Assembly (NCBI RefSeq): GCF_013410665.1
Contig: NZ_JACCFM010000001.1
Location: 434,001 to 498,000 of the forward strand
Direction: 5' to 3'
From: Leifsonia psychrotolerans
GTDB taxonomy: Bacteria; Actinomycetota; Actinomycetes; Actinomycetales; Microbacteriaceae
Length of the DNA: 64,000 bases
The notes beneath the pieces are model-generated. The model saw only the letters and a list, made by a program, of their open reading frames with translations, ran no database searches and had not been told where the DNA came from. Positions 9,004 through 19,728 of this stretch are shown here, piece after piece. Positions within the stretch are counted from its first letter, which is position 1. The number at the start of each line of letters is the position of its first letter. A program made the translations under genes and the position numbers.

Positions 9004-9801
9004 ATGCGGGCGAAACAGAGACGCACGCTCTCGGTCGGACTTTCCGCAGACGTTGACGGATGCCTTTTTGATCTGGATGGGGTGTTGACCCGCACCGCAA
9101 CGGTGCACGCGGCCGCGTGGAAAGACACATTCGATCGGTTCTTGCAGGAGTATTCGAATCGTACGAACACCCCGTTTGTGCCCTTCGATGCGCACGCCGA
9201 CTACGACCAGTACGTGGACGGTGAGCCCCGTGAAGATGGGATCCGGTCGTTTCTGGCGTCACGCGGAATCGTCCTTTCTGAACGGAGCCCGCGGGGAGAG
9301 GGGGCGGATGCTGGCGCTAGCGCAGAGACGAGCGCAGAGACGGTGCAGGGATTGGGAGCGCGAAAGAACGAACGTGTCCTGCAACTTCTGACCGAGAACG
9401 GCGTGCAGGTCTATGCCGGGTCGGTTCAATATCTGCAGGCGATCGGCAGGGTCGGCATCCGGTGTGCAGTGGTGTCGTCGAGCACCAATTGCCACAGGGT
9501 GTTGAAGGCGGCCGGTATCGAGGGCCTGTTTCAGGTTCGGGTGGACGGGATGACCGCGCTGCGGGAGCATTTGGCTGGCAAGCCCGCACCGGACATGTAC
9601 CTGTTCGCCGCCCGCGCACTCGGACTCGCACCGGCGCGCTGTGTCGTCTTCGAGGACGCCCTTTCGGGGGTCGAGGCCGGACGAGCGGGCGGTTTCGGTC
9701 AGGTCATCGGGGTGGATCGGGTGGGGCAGGCGGATGCGTTGCGGGCGCATGGGGCGACGATTGTTGTGTCTGATCTCACCGAGCTGTTGATGCGCGAGTG
9801 A
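9004..9801 (+). CDS. pgmB: Beta-phosphoglucomutase (HAD superfamily)
   Basis: A 265-aa HAD-IA hydrolase-fold enzyme that turns beta-glucose 1-phosphate into glucose 6-phosphate. Motif I is FDLDGVL near residue 22 with the catalytic Asp pair; the SSST segment (motif II), GKPAPDMY (motif III Lys) and VFEDALSGVEAG (motif IV acids) follow in order. It is slightly longer than the usual 220-aa enzyme because of a cap-domain insertion with an acidic, Ala-rich stretch. It overlaps the GH65 phosphorylase by 4 bp (GTGA), and the pair forms the standard path from an alpha-disaccharide to glycolysis without ATP use in the phosphorolysis step. Confidence 0.93.
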   Translation: MRAKQRRTLSVGLSADVDGCLFDLDGVLTRTATVHAAAWKDTFDRFLQEYSNRTNTPFVPFDAHADYDQYVDGEPREDGIRSFLASRGIVLSERSPRGEGADAGASAETSAETVQGLGARKNERVLQLLTENGVQVYAGSVQYLQAIGRVGIRCAVVSSSTNCHRVLKAAGIEGLFQVRVDGMTALREHLAGKPAPDMYLFAARALGLAPARCVVFEDALSGVEAGRAGGFGQVIGVDRVGQADALRAHGATIVVSDLTELLMRE

Positions 9802-12173
9802 TCCAGCATCCGGATTTCACGGCCGAGCCCTGGTGCCTGCGCGCGGGGGCCCTGGATGTGAACGTGCTGGCCCAACTCGAGTCGGTTTTCGCCCTGTCGA
9901 ACGGGTATCTTGGCTGGCGCGGCAACCTGGATGAGGGGGAACCGCACGGCCTCCCGGGCTCGTACCTGAGCGGGGTCTTCGAGTTGCATCCGCTTCCCTA
10001 CGCCGAAGCCGGTTTCGGGTATCCCGAGTCCGGCCAAAGCCTGATCAATGTGACCAACGGGAAGTTGATCCGTTTGCTGGTCGATGACGAACCATTCGAT
10101 ATCCGCACCGGTGTGCTGCGCTCGCACGAGCTGTGTCTTGACTTTCAGAGCGGTCTGCTCAGCCGGAGGGTGGAGTGGGTGTCCCCGGCCGGCCGTGCTC
10201 TGAAACTCACCTCCCGTCGGATCATCTCATTCACCCAACGTTCGGTCGCGGCGGTCGAGTATGAAGTCGAGGTGCTGGATGCGCCAGCTCGGGTGGTGTT
10301 GCAGTCGGAGTTGATCGCGAACGAACCGATTCCCGCGGAGGAGACGGATCCTCGCGGTGCCCGGCACTTGACCGACGTTCTCGTCGGCGTCCTGAATCGA
10401 GCCGAGGGGCTTCGGGTCAGCCTGGCACATCTCACGCGGCGCAGTCGGCTGACGATCGCCGCCACAATGGATCATCTCGTGGAAGGCCCGCCGGGCAGCG
10501 AATCCCGGGCGGAGTCTTCACCGGATTTGGGCCGCGTGAGCGTATCGGCTGTTCTGCAGCCGGGGCAGAAACTTCGCCTGGTCAAGATGGTGGCATTCGC
10601 CTGGTCTGATTCTCGATCACTGCCGGCAGTTCAGGGGCACGCGGATGCCGCGCTCACCGGAGCAATGGCCACGGGCTGGGACGAGCTTGTCGCCGAACAG
10701 CGCCGATACCTCGACGAATTCTGGGCGCGCTGCGACATCCAAATCGATGGGGATGTGCGCCTGCAGCAGGCGGCTCGATTTGCCCTCTTCCACACCATGC
10801 AGGCGGGCGCACGGGTCGAAGGTGTGGCCATCCCGGCGAAGGGACTGACCGGGCCGGGATATGACGGGCACGCATTCTGGGACATGGAGAGTTATGTCCT
10901 GGCAGCCCTGACCTACTTGATTCCCGCCGCCGCCGCGAACACGTTGCGGTGGCGGCATGACACCCTGCCTGCGGCACTCACCCGCGCAAGACAGCTGGGT
11001 CTGGCCGGGGCGACGTTCCCTTGGCGCACTATCCATGGTGAGGAATGCTCCGGGTATTGGCCGGCGGGAGTCGCCGCCTTCCACATCAACGCGGACATCG
11101 CCGACGCCGTGCTGCGCTATGTGAACGCCACCGGAGACCGGCCGTTCGAACGATCGATCGGGCTGGATCTGCTGGTGCATACTGCTCGTTTGTGGGCGTC
11201 GCTCGGGTATTTCAGCGGGGACGGGAGCTTTCGCATCGACGGAGTGACCGGCCCCGACGAGTACAGCGCCGTCGCCGACAACAACGTCTATACCAACCTG
11301 ATGGCACAGCGGAACTTGACCGCGGCCGCGGACATCATCGCCCGATATCCGGAGCGTGCCGCGGATCTGCAAATCGGTGCCGACGAGACGGCGACGTGGC
11401 GCCGAGCGGCTGTACGGATGTTCATCCCCTTCGACCGCGCGCTCGGAGTGCACCCGCAGTCTGAGGGCTTCACCCGACACGAAAAATGGGACTTCGAGAA
11501 CACCGGCGCCGACGAATACCCGCTGCTGCTGCACTTTCCCTACTTCGATCTGTACCGCAAGCAAGTGGTCAAACAAGCTGACCTGGTGCTGGCCATGCAT
11601 CTGCGATCTGACGCCTTCACCGCCGAACAGAAAGCCCAAAACTTCGCCTACTATGAGGCGTTGACCGTGCGCGACTCGTCGCTGTCGTCCAGCGTGCAAG
11701 CGGTGATTGCCGCTGAGGTTGGCCAGTTCGATCTCGCGCACGACTACCTCACTGAATCCGCATTCCTGGATTTGAATGACACCGAACACAACACCCGCGA
11801 CGGATTGCATATCGCATCTCTGGCTGGCATCTGGAGTGTTCTCGTCGCCGGGTATGGCGGAATGCGGCACGACGAAAGTGGTTTGGCCTTCGCGCCCCGA
11901 TTACCGCACGGCGTGTCCCGGATGAGTTTCGGTGTGCACCTGGCTGGCGGCACGCTCCGGGTTGAGGTGACGCGCACCCAGGCAACGTATCACCGCACGA
12001 GCGGACCGTCGCTGCAGCTTCGCCACTATGACACCCTGCTGTCGGTATCCGCGCACGCGCCGCAGAGCCGGCCGATTCGTGTGGCCACCGCAGCCGGCAT
12101 GAGGCCGGTTCAGCCGGCCCATCGTTCTCCCGCGCACGACACCGGAGGATTCCGTCCGGCTCCGGGCCGATAG
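9798..12173 (+). CDS. GH65 family disaccharide phosphorylase (maltose/trehalose type)
   Basis: A 791-aa inverting phosphorylase. It should split an alpha-glucosyl disaccharide with phosphate to give glucose and beta-glucose 1-phosphate, which the overlapping pgmB product then uses. The N-terminal beta-sandwich holds [16 protein letters not shown]; the (alpha/alpha)6 barrel contains [12 protein letters not shown] and [10 protein letters not shown], in which Glu488 is the expected general acid. The segment HKR/ASL-type [10 protein letters not shown] near the end is normal for GH65. The start is GTG 9798 inside the pgmB stop, so the two are co-translated. Maltose or trehalose is the likely substrate; kojibiose or nigerose cannot be excluded. 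Confidence 0.93.
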   Translation: MIQHPDFTAEPWCLRAGALDVNVLAQLESVFALSNGYLGWRGNLDEGEPHGLPGSYLSGVFELHPLPYAEAGFGYPESGQSLINVTNGKLIRLLVDDEPFDIRTGVLRSHELCLDFQSGLLSRRVEWVSPAGRALKLTSRRIISFTQRSVAAVEYEVEVLDAPARVVLQSELIANEPIPAEETDPRGARHLTDVLVGVLNRAEGLRVSLAHLTRRSRLTIAATMDHLVEGPPGSESRAESSPDLGRVSVSAVLQPGQKLRLVKMVAFAWSDSRSLPAVQGHADAALTGAMATGWDELVAEQRRYLDEFWARCDIQIDGDVRLQQAARFALFHTMQAGARVEGVAIPAKGLTGPGYDGHAFWDMESYVLAALTYLIPAAAANTLRWRHDTLPAALTRARQLGLAGATFPWRTIHGEECSGYWPAGVAAFHINADIADAVLRYVNATGDRPFERSIGLDLLVHTARLWASLGYFSGDGSFRIDGVTGPDEYSAVADNNVYTNLMAQRNLTAAADIIARYPERAADLQIGADETATWRRAAVRMFIPFDRALGVHPQSEGFTRHEKWDFENTGADEYPLLLHFPYFDLYRKQVVKQADLVLAMHLRSDAFTAEQKAQNFAYYEALTVRDSSLSSSVQAVIAAEVGQFDLAHDYLTESAFLDLNDTEHNTRDGLHIASLAGIWSVLVAGYGGMRHDESGLAFAPRLPHGVSRMSFGVHLAGGTLRVEVTRTQATYHRTSGPSLQLRHYDTLLSVSAHAPQSRPIRVATAAGMRPVQPAHRSPAHDTGGFRPAPGR

Positions 12174-12193
12174 CGCAAGCTTGCCGATCGTGG

Positions 12194-12223
12194 TTGACAC
12201 GACACGATTCGCGTACGTACCGT
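12194..12223 (+). promoter_or_regulatory. Possible promoter of xfp
   Basis: TTGACA (12194-12199) is a perfect -35 box; TACCGT (12218-12223) at 18 bases is a weak -10. This would give xfp its own transcription in addition to read-through from the GH65 gene. Confidence 0.5.
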
Positions 12224-12280
12224 GGGGTGTTGCTCCGGTCCTGGCAGCGCATTCTATTCGCGCCAACAAAGGAATTTGTT

Positions 12281-14671
12281 ATGACTGATTCCACCCTCAC
12301 TCCCGCGAGCACGAAGCCGTTATCGGCCCAGCAGCTTCATCTGATGGACGCGTATTGGCGGGCCGCAAATTATCTGTCGGTGGGTCAGATCTATCTGTAC
12401 GACAACCCGTTGTTGCGCAAACCGTTGACGCTCGCAGATGTGAAGCCGTTGGTGGTGGGGCATTGGGGGACGACGCCCGGGCAGAACTTCATCTACGTGC
12501 ATCTCAACCGGGCAATCACGACCTACGACCTCGATATGTTCTACGTGGCCGGGCCGGGGCACGGTGGCCCCGCACTCGTCGGGAATACCTATCTGGAGGG
12601 TAGTTACAGCGAGATCTACCCTGATGTCAGCCAGGATGAGGCCGGGATGAAGCGGCTTTTCACCCAGTTCTCGTTCCCCGGGGGGATTTCCAGCCATGTC
12701 GCACCGACCACCCCCGGGTCGATTCACGAGGGCGGCGAACTGGGGTACTCGCTCAGTCATGCGTTCGGGGCGGTCTTCGACAACCCGGATCTGATCGTGG
12801 CGTGCGTGATCGGAGACGGTGAAGCCGAGACGGGACCGCTTGCGACGTCGTGGCAGTCGAACAAGTTCTTGGATCCGGTAAGCGATGGGGCGGTGCTGCC
12901 GATCCTTCACCTGAACGGCTACAAGATCAGCAACCCCACGATCTTGGCTCGCATCGAACATGAGGAGCTGGAGCAATTCCTGCGAGGCTGCGGCTGGGAT
13001 CCGCTCTTCGTCGAAGGCGACGTTCCAGAAGCGATGCACCAGCTGATGGCCGCAGCTGTCGATGCTGCGATTGAGAAGATTCGCCATGCCCAATCGGACG
13101 CACGCGCAGGGGGCACCGCGACCCGGCCCCGCTGGCCGGTAATCGTGTTGCGATCCCCGAAAGGGTGGACCGGGCCGAAGGTCGTCGACGGGCTGCAGGT
13201 GGAGGGCACATTCCGCTCCCACCAAGTGCCGTTGCTCGTGAATTCGGATCATCCGGAGCACGTGGCGCACTTGGAGACCTGGATGAGAAGCTACCGGCCC
13301 GAGGAACTCTTTGATGACACCGGTCGGCTGGTTCCCGAGTTAGCCGCGCTGGCGCCGCGAGGCCAGCGGCGGATGGGAGCCAATCCGCATACCAACGGGG
13401 GTGTTTTGCTGCAGGACCTGAGGATGCCGGACTTTCAGCATCACGCCGTCGAGGTGGTCTCGCCGGGCGCGGCCCAGGCGTCGGACATGACGGTGCTCGG
13501 GCAGTTCCTGCGCGACATCATCGCCGTGAACCATGAGAGCCGCAATTTTCGGATCTTTGGCCCCGACGAGACCCTCTCCAACATGCTGGGCGCGGTGTTC
13601 GAGGTGACCGATCGCCAATGGGACGCTCGCACGGCCCCGAATGATGAATCCTTGGCACCGTCGGGGCGGGTGTTGGACTCGATGCTCAGCGAACATCAGT
13701 CCGAGGGCTGGCTGGAGGGCTATCTGCTGACCGGCCGGCACGGCCTGTTCAACTGCTATGAGGCATTCATTCACATCGTCGACTCCATGTTCAACCAGCA
13801 CGCGAAATGGTTGAAGGTCACCTCGCAACTGCCCTGGCGGCGCAAGATTTCCTCGTTGAACTATGTGTTGTCTTCCCATGTCTGGCAGCAGGACCACAAC
13901 GGGTTCACCCACCAGGATCCCGGATTTTTAGATCATGTGGTGAACAAGAAGGCCGACATCGTGCGGGTGTATCTGCCGCCGGACGCGAACTGCTTGCTGT
14001 CGGTGGCTGATCACTGCCTGCGCAGCCGAAACTACGTGAATGTGATCGTGGCCGGCAAGCATCCGATGCCGCAATGGTTGAGCATTGACCAGGCGGTCGT
14101 GCACTGCACCGAAGGAATCGGAATCTGGGAATGGGCCAGCAGCGATCAAGGAACTGAACCAGACGTGGTGCTGGCCTGCTGCGGCGACACGCCCACCCTC
14201 GAGGCGCTGGCCGCGGTCTCAATCCTGCGGGAGCACCTGCCGGAGGTAAAGGTGCGGGTGATCAATGTGGTGGATCTGATGAAACTGCAGCCGGCCGCCG
14301 AGCACCCGCACGGGCTGAGCGACATCGACTTCGACTCCCTGTTTACCGCCGACAAACCGATCGTGTTCGCCTTCCATGGGTACCCCTGGCTCGTACACCG
14401 GCTCACCTATCGTCGAACAAACCGCAACATCCACGTGCGCGGCTACGACGAGGAGGGCACGATCACCACCCCGTTCGACATGCGGGTGCAGAACCGTCTG
14501 GACCGATTCCATCTGGTGCAGGATGTCGTCGACCGGGTCCCTGGATTAGGCGCCCGGGGGAGCTATCTGAAGCAGATGGTCGCCGACAAATTGATCGAGC
14601 ACAACGTGTATATCAACACGCACGGTCAGGACCTGCCCGAAATCCTCAACTGGCGATGGGGGACACCGTGA
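12281..14671 (+). CDS. xfp: Xylulose 5-phosphate/fructose 6-phosphate phosphoketolase
   Basis: A 796-aa thiamine-diphosphate enzyme that cleaves xylulose 5-P and/or fructose 6-P with phosphate to acetyl phosphate and a shorter sugar phosphate. [38 protein letters not shown] and the ThDP motif [19 protein letters not shown] are all intact; the length is typical. The open frame extends upstream to 12194, but ATG 12281 has AAAGGAA at a good distance and matches the family N-terminus ([20 protein letters not shown]). Coupled with the phosphorylase and mutase it makes a bypass from disaccharide to acetyl phosphate. No acetate kinase gene lies in the window. Confidence 0.96.
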   Translation: MTDSTLTPASTKPLSAQQLHLMDAYWRAANYLSVGQIYLYDNPLLRKPLTLADVKPLVVGHWGTTPGQNFIYVHLNRAITTYDLDMFYVAGPGHGGPALVGNTYLEGSYSEIYPDVSQDEAGMKRLFTQFSFPGGISSHVAPTTPGSIHEGGELGYSLSHAFGAVFDNPDLIVACVIGDGEAETGPLATSWQSNKFLDPVSDGAVLPILHLNGYKISNPTILARIEHEELEQFLRGCGWDPLFVEGDVPEAMHQLMAAAVDAAIEKIRHAQSDARAGGTATRPRWPVIVLRSPKGWTGPKVVDGLQVEGTFRSHQVPLLVNSDHPEHVAHLETWMRSYRPEELFDDTGRLVPELAALAPRGQRRMGANPHTNGGVLLQDLRMPDFQHHAVEVVSPGAAQASDMTVLGQFLRDIIAVNHESRNFRIFGPDETLSNMLGAVFEVTDRQWDARTAPNDESLAPSGRVLDSMLSEHQSEGWLEGYLLTGRHGLFNCYEAFIHIVDSMFNQHAKWLKVTSQLPWRRKISSLNYVLSSHVWQQDHNGFTHQDPGFLDHVVNKKADIVRVYLPPDANCLLSVADHCLRSRNYVNVIVAGKHPMPQWLSIDQAVVHCTEGIGIWEWASSDQGTEPDVVLACCGDTPTLEALAAVSILREHLPEVKVRVINVVDLMKLQPAAEHPHGLSDIDFDSLFTADKPIVFAFHGYPWLVHRLTYRRTNRNIHVRGYDEEGTITTPFDMRVQNRLDRFHLVQDVVDRVPGLGARGSYLKQMVADKLIEHNVYINTHGQDLPEILNWRWGTP

Positions 14672-14683
14672 TCCAACAGCGCA

Positions 14684-17143
14684 ATGTCTAGCCCACAGAG
14701 CGACGATGACGGCGATAAAAAACTCCCTCTCGCCGAGCTTGAGAAGAAGCTGGGCTCCTCGCCGAACGGAATCACCCAGGCCGACGCGACTGCGGCTCTG
14801 GCACGGTATGGTCCGAACGAGATCGCAGAAAAGAAAGCAAACGCGATCCTGAAGTTCTTGGGCTACTTCTGGGGCCCGATTCCGTGGATGATCGAGGCGG
14901 CGGTGATCCTGTCGGCGGTGGTGGGGCATTGGCCGGACTTCTTCATCATTCTGGTTTTGTTGCTGGCCAACGCCGTGGTGGGGTTCACTGAGGAGCGTCA
15001 GGCGGGCAACGCTGTGGCCGCGCTGAAGGCCCAGCTTGCGATCACGGCCACGGTCAAACGTGACGGAACCTGGGCTGAACATCCCGCACGTGACTTGGTG
15101 CCCGGAGACGTGATCCGGGTTCGGCTCGGAGATATCGTTCCGGCGGACGTACGCCTGCTCGCCGGGGACCCGGTGGAAGTCGACCAGTCGGCGTTAACCG
15201 GTGAATCGCTGCCGGTGACTCTGAAAGCCGGTGACGCCGCCTATTCGGGGTCGATCATGCGTCAGGGCGAGACCGACGGCCTGGTCTATGCCACCGGGGC
15301 GGGTACGTATTTCGGGGCGACCGCACGTCTCGTGCAGGAAGCCCGTAGTGTCAGCCATTTCCAGCGTGCCGTGTTGAAGATTGGCAACTTTCTGATCATC
15401 CTCGCGGTCGTGATGGTCGCGTTGATCGTCGCCGTTGCCACCTTCCGAGGGGATCCGATCCTCACGACGATTCAATTTGCGTTGGTCCTTTTGGTGGCTG
15501 CCATCCCGGTGGCGATGCCGACCGTTCTGTCGGTGACGATGGCGGTCGGGGCGCGCCTGTTGGCGAAGAAGCAAGCGATCGTGACTCGACTGTCGGCGAT
15601 CGAGGAACTCGCTGGGGTGGACATCCTCTGCTCAGACAAGACCGGAACTCTCACGCAGAACAAGCTGACGCTCGGTGACCCCTATGCCGTGAGCGGGGTG
15701 GATGCCAGCCGAGTTGTTCTCGACGCGGCGTTGGCCTCGCGGGCCGAAGACAAAGACACCATCGACCTTGCGGTGCTCGGCGGTGTCAGCGTGGAGCAGA
15801 ACCTGAGCGACTACCAGGTCACGGATTTTCAACCATTCGACCCGGTTCACAAACGAACCGAAGCGAGAGTCACTCCCACGCACGGCGCAGCGTTCCGGGT
15901 AGCCAAGGGCGCCCCGCAAGTGATCCAGGCCATGTGTACGGATGCGGCAACGCTCAAACCGTCCATCGACAAGGCGGTCGGCGAGTTCGCCGCACGGGGC
16001 TTCCGCTCCCTCGGCGTCGCCCGGGCTGACGAGGACGGCGAGTGGAAGTTCCAAGGCGTGCTGCCGCTTTTCGACCCGCCCCGTGAGGATGCGCAAGCGA
16101 CGATCGCCGAGGCCGGCCGGATGGGCGTTGCGGTGAAAATGGTGACCGGGGACCAGCTAGCGATCGCGAAGGAAACCGCGAAGAAGCTCGGCATGGGCAC
16201 CAACATCCTCGACGCGGCCGACCTCGGTGACTCCCACACGACAGAGTCAACCGAGACGATCGGCTCGATTGAGACGGCAGACGGCTTCGCGCAAGTGTTC
16301 CCCGAACACAAGTTCCACATCGTCGACGTTCTGCAAAAGAGCGGTCATATCGTGGGTATGACAGGGGACGGCGTCAACGACGCGCCCGCGCTGAAGGAAG
16401 CCGACTGCGGCATTGCGGTGTCCGGTGCCACCGATGCCGCACGCGCGGCGGCCGCGATCGTGCTCATGACGCCGGGACTATCGGTGATCATTGATGCGAT
16501 CAAAGAGAGCCGCAGGATCTTCCAGCGGATGAACAGCTACGCCATCTACCGCATCGCGGAAACGTTGCGGGTGTTGTTGTTCATGACCGCGGCGATCCTG
16601 ATCTTCAACTTCTACCCCTTGACCGCGATCATGATCGTGATCCTGGCGTTGATGAACGACGCGGCGATCCTCTCGATCGCGTATGACAACGTGCGCTACA
16701 AAAAGAGCCCGGAGAAATGGAACATGCGCCTGGTGCTGAGCATCTCTACCGTGCTCGGGATCATGGGGCCGATTGCGGCGTTCGGCTTGTTCTACCTCGG
16801 CGAGGAGGTCTTTCACCTCGGGCGCCCGCAGTTGCAGACGATGATGTACCTGATGCTCTCCGTCGCCGGGCATTTGACGATCTTCCTGACCCGCACCCGG
16901 GGGCCATTCTGGTCCCAGCGCCCGGCCCGCATCCTCGTGATCGCGGTCTTCGGTACCCAAGCGATCGCCACCTGCTTCGCCCTGTTCGGGATCCTCATGA
17001 CCCCGCTCCCCGGGGGATGGGTCGCGTTCGTCTGGGGGTACGCGGTGGTCTGGGCCCTCATCAACGACCGTGTCAAGCTGGTCGCCTACCGCATCTTCGA
17101 CCCCCCGCGAAAGCACGCCGCCGATGCCCGAGCCGCACTGTAG
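14684..17143 (+). CDS. Plasma-membrane proton-efflux P-type ATPase (PMA1 type)
   Basis: An 819-aa P-type ATPase. It carries the actuator motif DQSALTGESLPV, the phosphorylation motif CSDKTGTLTQNKL (Asp318), and the hinge motif GMTGDGVNDAPALKEADCG. The short N-terminus and the WGPIPWMIEAAVILSAVVGHW segment match the type IIIA H+-exporting ATPases of fungi, plants and some prokaryotes rather than metal or K+ pumps. About ten membrane helices are visible. It starts 12 bp after xfp with no strong ribosome binding site, so it is probably translated by coupling. It would extrude protons at the cost of ATP; the location after phosphoketolase suggests a role in pH or energy balance during acid-producing sugar use. 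Confidence 0.9.
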   Translation: MSSPQSDDDGDKKLPLAELEKKLGSSPNGITQADATAALARYGPNEIAEKKANAILKFLGYFWGPIPWMIEAAVILSAVVGHWPDFFIILVLLLANAVVGFTEERQAGNAVAALKAQLAITATVKRDGTWAEHPARDLVPGDVIRVRLGDIVPADVRLLAGDPVEVDQSALTGESLPVTLKAGDAAYSGSIMRQGETDGLVYATGAGTYFGATARLVQEARSVSHFQRAVLKIGNFLIILAVVMVALIVAVATFRGDPILTTIQFALVLLVAAIPVAMPTVLSVTMAVGARLLAKKQAIVTRLSAIEELAGVDILCSDKTGTLTQNKLTLGDPYAVSGVDASRVVLDAALASRAEDKDTIDLAVLGGVSVEQNLSDYQVTDFQPFDPVHKRTEARVTPTHGAAFRVAKGAPQVIQAMCTDAATLKPSIDKAVGEFAARGFRSLGVARADEDGEWKFQGVLPLFDPPREDAQATIAEAGRMGVAVKMVTGDQLAIAKETAKKLGMGTNILDAADLGDSHTTESTETIGSIETADGFAQVFPEHKFHIVDVLQKSGHIVGMTGDGVNDAPALKEADCGIAVSGATDAARAAAAIVLMTPGLSVIIDAIKESRRIFQRMNSYAIYRIAETLRVLLFMTAAILIFNFYPLTAIMIVILALMNDAAILSIAYDNVRYKKSPEKWNMRLVLSISTVLGIMGPIAAFGLFYLGEEVFHLGRPQLQTMMYLMLSVAGHLTIFLTRTRGPFWSQRPARILVIAVFGTQAIATCFALFGILMTPLPGGWVAFVWGYAVVWALINDRVKLVAYRIFDPPRKHAADARAAL

Positions 17144-17147
17144 GCGA

Positions 17148-17174
17148 CGACGCCGGGGGGTTAGCCCGCCGTCG
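17148..17174. terminator. Hairpin between convergent genes
   Basis: CGACGCCGGG (17148-17157) pairs with CCCGCCGTCG (17165-17174) with one C-C mismatch and a 7-base loop. It lies just after the ATPase stop and downstream of the convergent reductase gene, so it could serve both. There is no T-tract. Confidence 0.5.
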
Positions 17175-17246
17175 AGCCCCCGCAGCTCATGGTCGGGAAA
17201 GGGAGCCAATCGGAGACCTGGAGCCGCACTTCGATGTGTGTGCGGG

Positions 17247-18155
17247 TCACCGGGAATCTGTGAAGAGGCGCTCCAATCGGGGTGGGACAGCACCTCCCAA
17301 CAGGGATCGAACATCGCGTTGCAGGACCGGCAGTTCGCTGTGCCGGGACGCGATTGTGTGCGGTGCGAGTGCCAGTCGACCCAGCTCGCCATCCAGTTGG
17401 CGGCTCCAGTAGTGCGTCGCGAACTGCGCCGGCATTGTCTGAAAGATGATTCGCAACGCGGCCGGGGTGATCGAGACGCCGCGGCTGCGCAGCGCGGTGA
17501 AACCCTCACGGACGGCCAGCACAAGTCCACGGACAGCATGGCTGTCCGACGCGAGAGCATGGGAATCACCCGAAACGGCCGCAAGTGCCGATTCGAACGC
17601 CGAGATGAAGATCGCGTGGGTTGCCAGCCACGCATCCATGTCTTTCGGCATCGCGACGGGGAACCCTGCGGACTTCAATGCTGAAACGACCGTGTCGCTG
17701 GCTCGCCCCGGACCGACGATGGTGGGTTGTTGAACTACCTGGACGTAATGCACCGTTCCTTGGTCGTCGAGCCGACCGGCGACGCCAGGGAACGCGGGCA
17801 CGAACCTGTCCGCGCCAATCGTTTTCAGCAAACGGTCTGTGCCGAGCGGAAGGTTGATCAGGCTGGCGACTGCATCGGCATCCAGGGCCCCCAGAGAACG
17901 GAGCGCCGCGTCGACTTGGTCAAGGCGCACGGCGACGAAAACCAGATCAGTGCGCCCCGCTTCTGCCGCGGCCTCGACGACGCGGGGGAACCCCCGAAGG
18001 TCTTCAACGCCCCCACGCACCAGGCGGATCCCCTGAGTTCGAATTTCGTCAAGGGCCGCTCCACGGCTGAGTATCGATACGTCGTGCCCGGCTGAGAGCA
18101 GTCGAGTCGCGTAAATGCGGCCGATCACGCCAGCTCCGAATATCAGTATCCTCAC
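17247..18155 (-). CDS. PanE/ApbA-like 2-dehydropantoate 2-reductase family protein
   Basis: A 302-aa NAD(P)-dependent reductase-fold protein. The Rossmann motif ILIFGAGVIGRIYATRLL stands at the N-terminus and a helical C-terminal domain follows. The GTG at 18155 has GGAGG four bases upstream and begins exactly at the Rossmann strand; the longer open frame (ATG 18293) adds 46 unlikely residues. In true ketopantoate reductases the helical domain has a catalytic Lys and Asn after a Trp (WRKL..N pattern); here the matching segment reads DAWLATHAIFISAFESAL and both residues are missing. It is probably a related oxidoreductase of unknown substrate, not the pantothenate enzyme. Confidence 0.75.
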   Translation of the reverse strand: MRILIFGAGVIGRIYATRLLSAGHDVSILSRGAALDEIRTQGIRLVRGGVEDLRGFPRVVEAAAEAGRTDLVFVAVRLDQVDAALRSLGALDADAVASLINLPLGTDRLLKTIGADRFVPAFPGVAGRLDDQGTVHYVQVVQQPTIVGPGRASDTVVSALKSAGFPVAMPKDMDAWLATHAIFISAFESALAAVSGDSHALASDSHAVRGLVLAVREGFTALRSRGVSITPAALRIIFQTMPAQFATHYWSRQLDGELGRLALAPHTIASRHSELPVLQRDVRSLLGGAVPPRLERLFTDSR

Positions 18156-18298
18156 ATCGCCTCCAGGAACGAAACCAGTCGTGCCCGGCACAACGGCTGT
18201 GTCGTCTGGCGTCGGAACAGCCCGATCAGCCGAAATGTCGTCACCGCCATTCTCCACCCGTTGCTCCTGCAGCCAGTGTGGAGACGCGGACATGCACC

Positions 18299-18327
18299 GA
18301 GGGCCGCAGGTTACTCCTGCGGCCCTC
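18299..18327 (-). terminator. Perfect 12-bp hairpin after the aldehyde dehydrogenase gene
   Basis: GAGGGCCGCAGG (18299-18310) and CCTGCGGCCCTC (18316-18327) are perfectly complementary around a 5-base loop. It lies 24 bp beyond the stop of the leftward aldehyde dehydrogenase gene, the position of an intrinsic terminator, although no U-tract follows. Confidence 0.75.
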
Positions 18328-18351
18328 GAAGTGCTACTGCGGAGAGTGAGA

Positions 18352-19728
18352 CTACTCGGCGACGAAGAAGAGTCGCTTGTTGGCGAACTCTCCGATGCCG
18401 ATCGGGCCCATCTCGCGGCCGAAGCCGGACTGCTTCACGCCACCGAAGGGCAGCTCAGCAGCCTCTGCGGCAATCGTGTTGACGTGTGCCATGCCGACCT
18501 CGAGGCCCGCGGCGACACGGGTCGCACGAGCCACATCGGTCGAGAACACCGAACCGCCGAGACCCAGCGCGCAGTCGTTGGCGAGCTCCAGCGCTTCCTC
18601 GTCACTTGACACCTTGTACACGGTCGCAACCGGTCCAAAGATCTCCTGACCGTATGACACCGAGTCGCGCGGCACCCCGGTGAGCACGGCCGGCGAGTAG
18701 TGAGCGCTCGGCCCGTCCGAGAGCACGCCACCCGCTACGAGGGTTGCACCTTCGGAGATGGCCTTCTGCACCTGGGCATGCACGGTCTCGGCAGCCGCAC
18801 GCGACGACATCGGCACGAACTCGCCGTCAGCGAGGTTGAGCTGGTCGCCCGGCACCAAGCCCGTGGCCAGCTTCGTGAGTTCGGCAACGAACTCGTCGTA
18901 GATGTCATCCATCACGATGAGGCGCTTGTTCGAGTTGCAGACCTGGCCGACGTTGTAGACGCGGAAGTCCCACGCCTGCTTCGCAACCGCCGCAACATCA
19001 TCAGAATCAAGCACGACCATCGGGTCGATGCCGCCCAGCTCGAGCACGCACTTCTTCAGGTTCTTTCCGGCTTGCGCGCCGATGATCGCGCCGGCACGCT
19101 CGGAGCCGGTCAGCGAGACACCCTGCACACGCGGGTCCGCGATCATCGTCGCAATCTGATCGTGTGACGCGAAGACGTTCTGGTAGCCGCCGACGGGCAC
19201 GCCCGCCTCCTCCATGATGTCCTGGATCGCGAGGGCGGAGCCCGCGCAGATGTCGGCGTGCTTGAGCAGGATCGTGTTTCCGAGCACCAGGTTCGGTGCC
19301 GCGAAACGTGCGACCTGGTAGTACGGGAAGTTCCACGGCATCACGCCGAGCAGGGTGCCCACCGGGCGGTGCTCGATGTACGCCTTGCCGGAGACCGTGC
19401 TTGGGATCTCGTAGTCGGTGATCAGGCTCGGGCCGTGCACGGCGTAATAGTCGATGATCGACGCTGCGAATTCGACCTCGTCGATCGACTCGGCGATCGA
19501 CTTACCCATTTCAACTGCAATGAGACGTGCGAGCTCATCCTTGCGCTCCACGAAAAGCTCGGCCACCCGCTTCACGACAGCGGCGCGCTCCTGCACGCTC
19601 CGCTCCCGCCACTCTCGGTACACGGCATTGGCGCTCGCAAGCGCCTCTTCGATCTGCGCATCGGTCGCGGCCTCGAACGTCTCGAGAACCTCGCCCGTGG
19701 CAGGATTCTGCACCCGGTACTTGGACAT
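18352..19728 (-). CDS. Succinate-semialdehyde dehydrogenase-type NAD(P) aldehyde dehydrogenase
   Basis: A 458-aa aldehyde dehydrogenase. The catalytic residues are visible: Glu230 in CVLELGGIDP and Cys264 in NVGQVCNSNKRL; the cofactor-site motif VMPWNFPYYQ is intact and the C-terminus ends ELPFGGVKQSGFGREMG. The overall pattern and length match the short GabD/Sad group, which oxidises succinate semialdehyde to succinate. Substrate specificity is inferred from the family only. A strong GGAGGAAAG ribosome binding site precedes ATG 19728. It is monocistronic, ended by the hairpin at 18299-18327. Confidence 0.9.
   Translation of the reverse strand: MSKYRVQNPATGEVLETFEAATDAQIEEALASANAVYREWRERSVQERAAVVKRVAELFVERKDELARLIAVEMGKSIAESIDEVEFAASIIDYYAVHGPSLITDYEIPSTVSGKAYIEHRPVGTLLGVMPWNFPYYQVARFAAPNLVLGNTILLKHADICAGSALAIQDIMEEAGVPVGGYQNVFASHDQIATMIADPRVQGVSLTGSERAGAIIGAQAGKNLKKCVLELGGIDPMVVLDSDDVAAVAKQAWDFRVYNVGQVCNSNKRLIVMDDIYDEFVAELTKLATGLVPGDQLNLADGEFVPMSSRAAAETVHAQVQKAISEGATLVAGGVLSDGPSAHYSPAVLTGVPRDSVSYGQEIFGPVATVYKVSSDEEALELANDCALGLGGSVFSTDVARATRVAAGLEVGMAHVNTIAAEAAELPFGGVKQSGFGREMGPIGIGEFANKRLFFVAE

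Noticed and set aside
10617..11870. 417-codon open frame on the minus strand
   Set aside because: Antisense to the GH65 gene, no recognisable domain; shadow frame of a high-GC gene.
16478..17635. 385-codon open frame on the minus strand
   Set aside because: It overlaps two real genes (P-type ATPase and reductase), with a charged, low-complexity translation.
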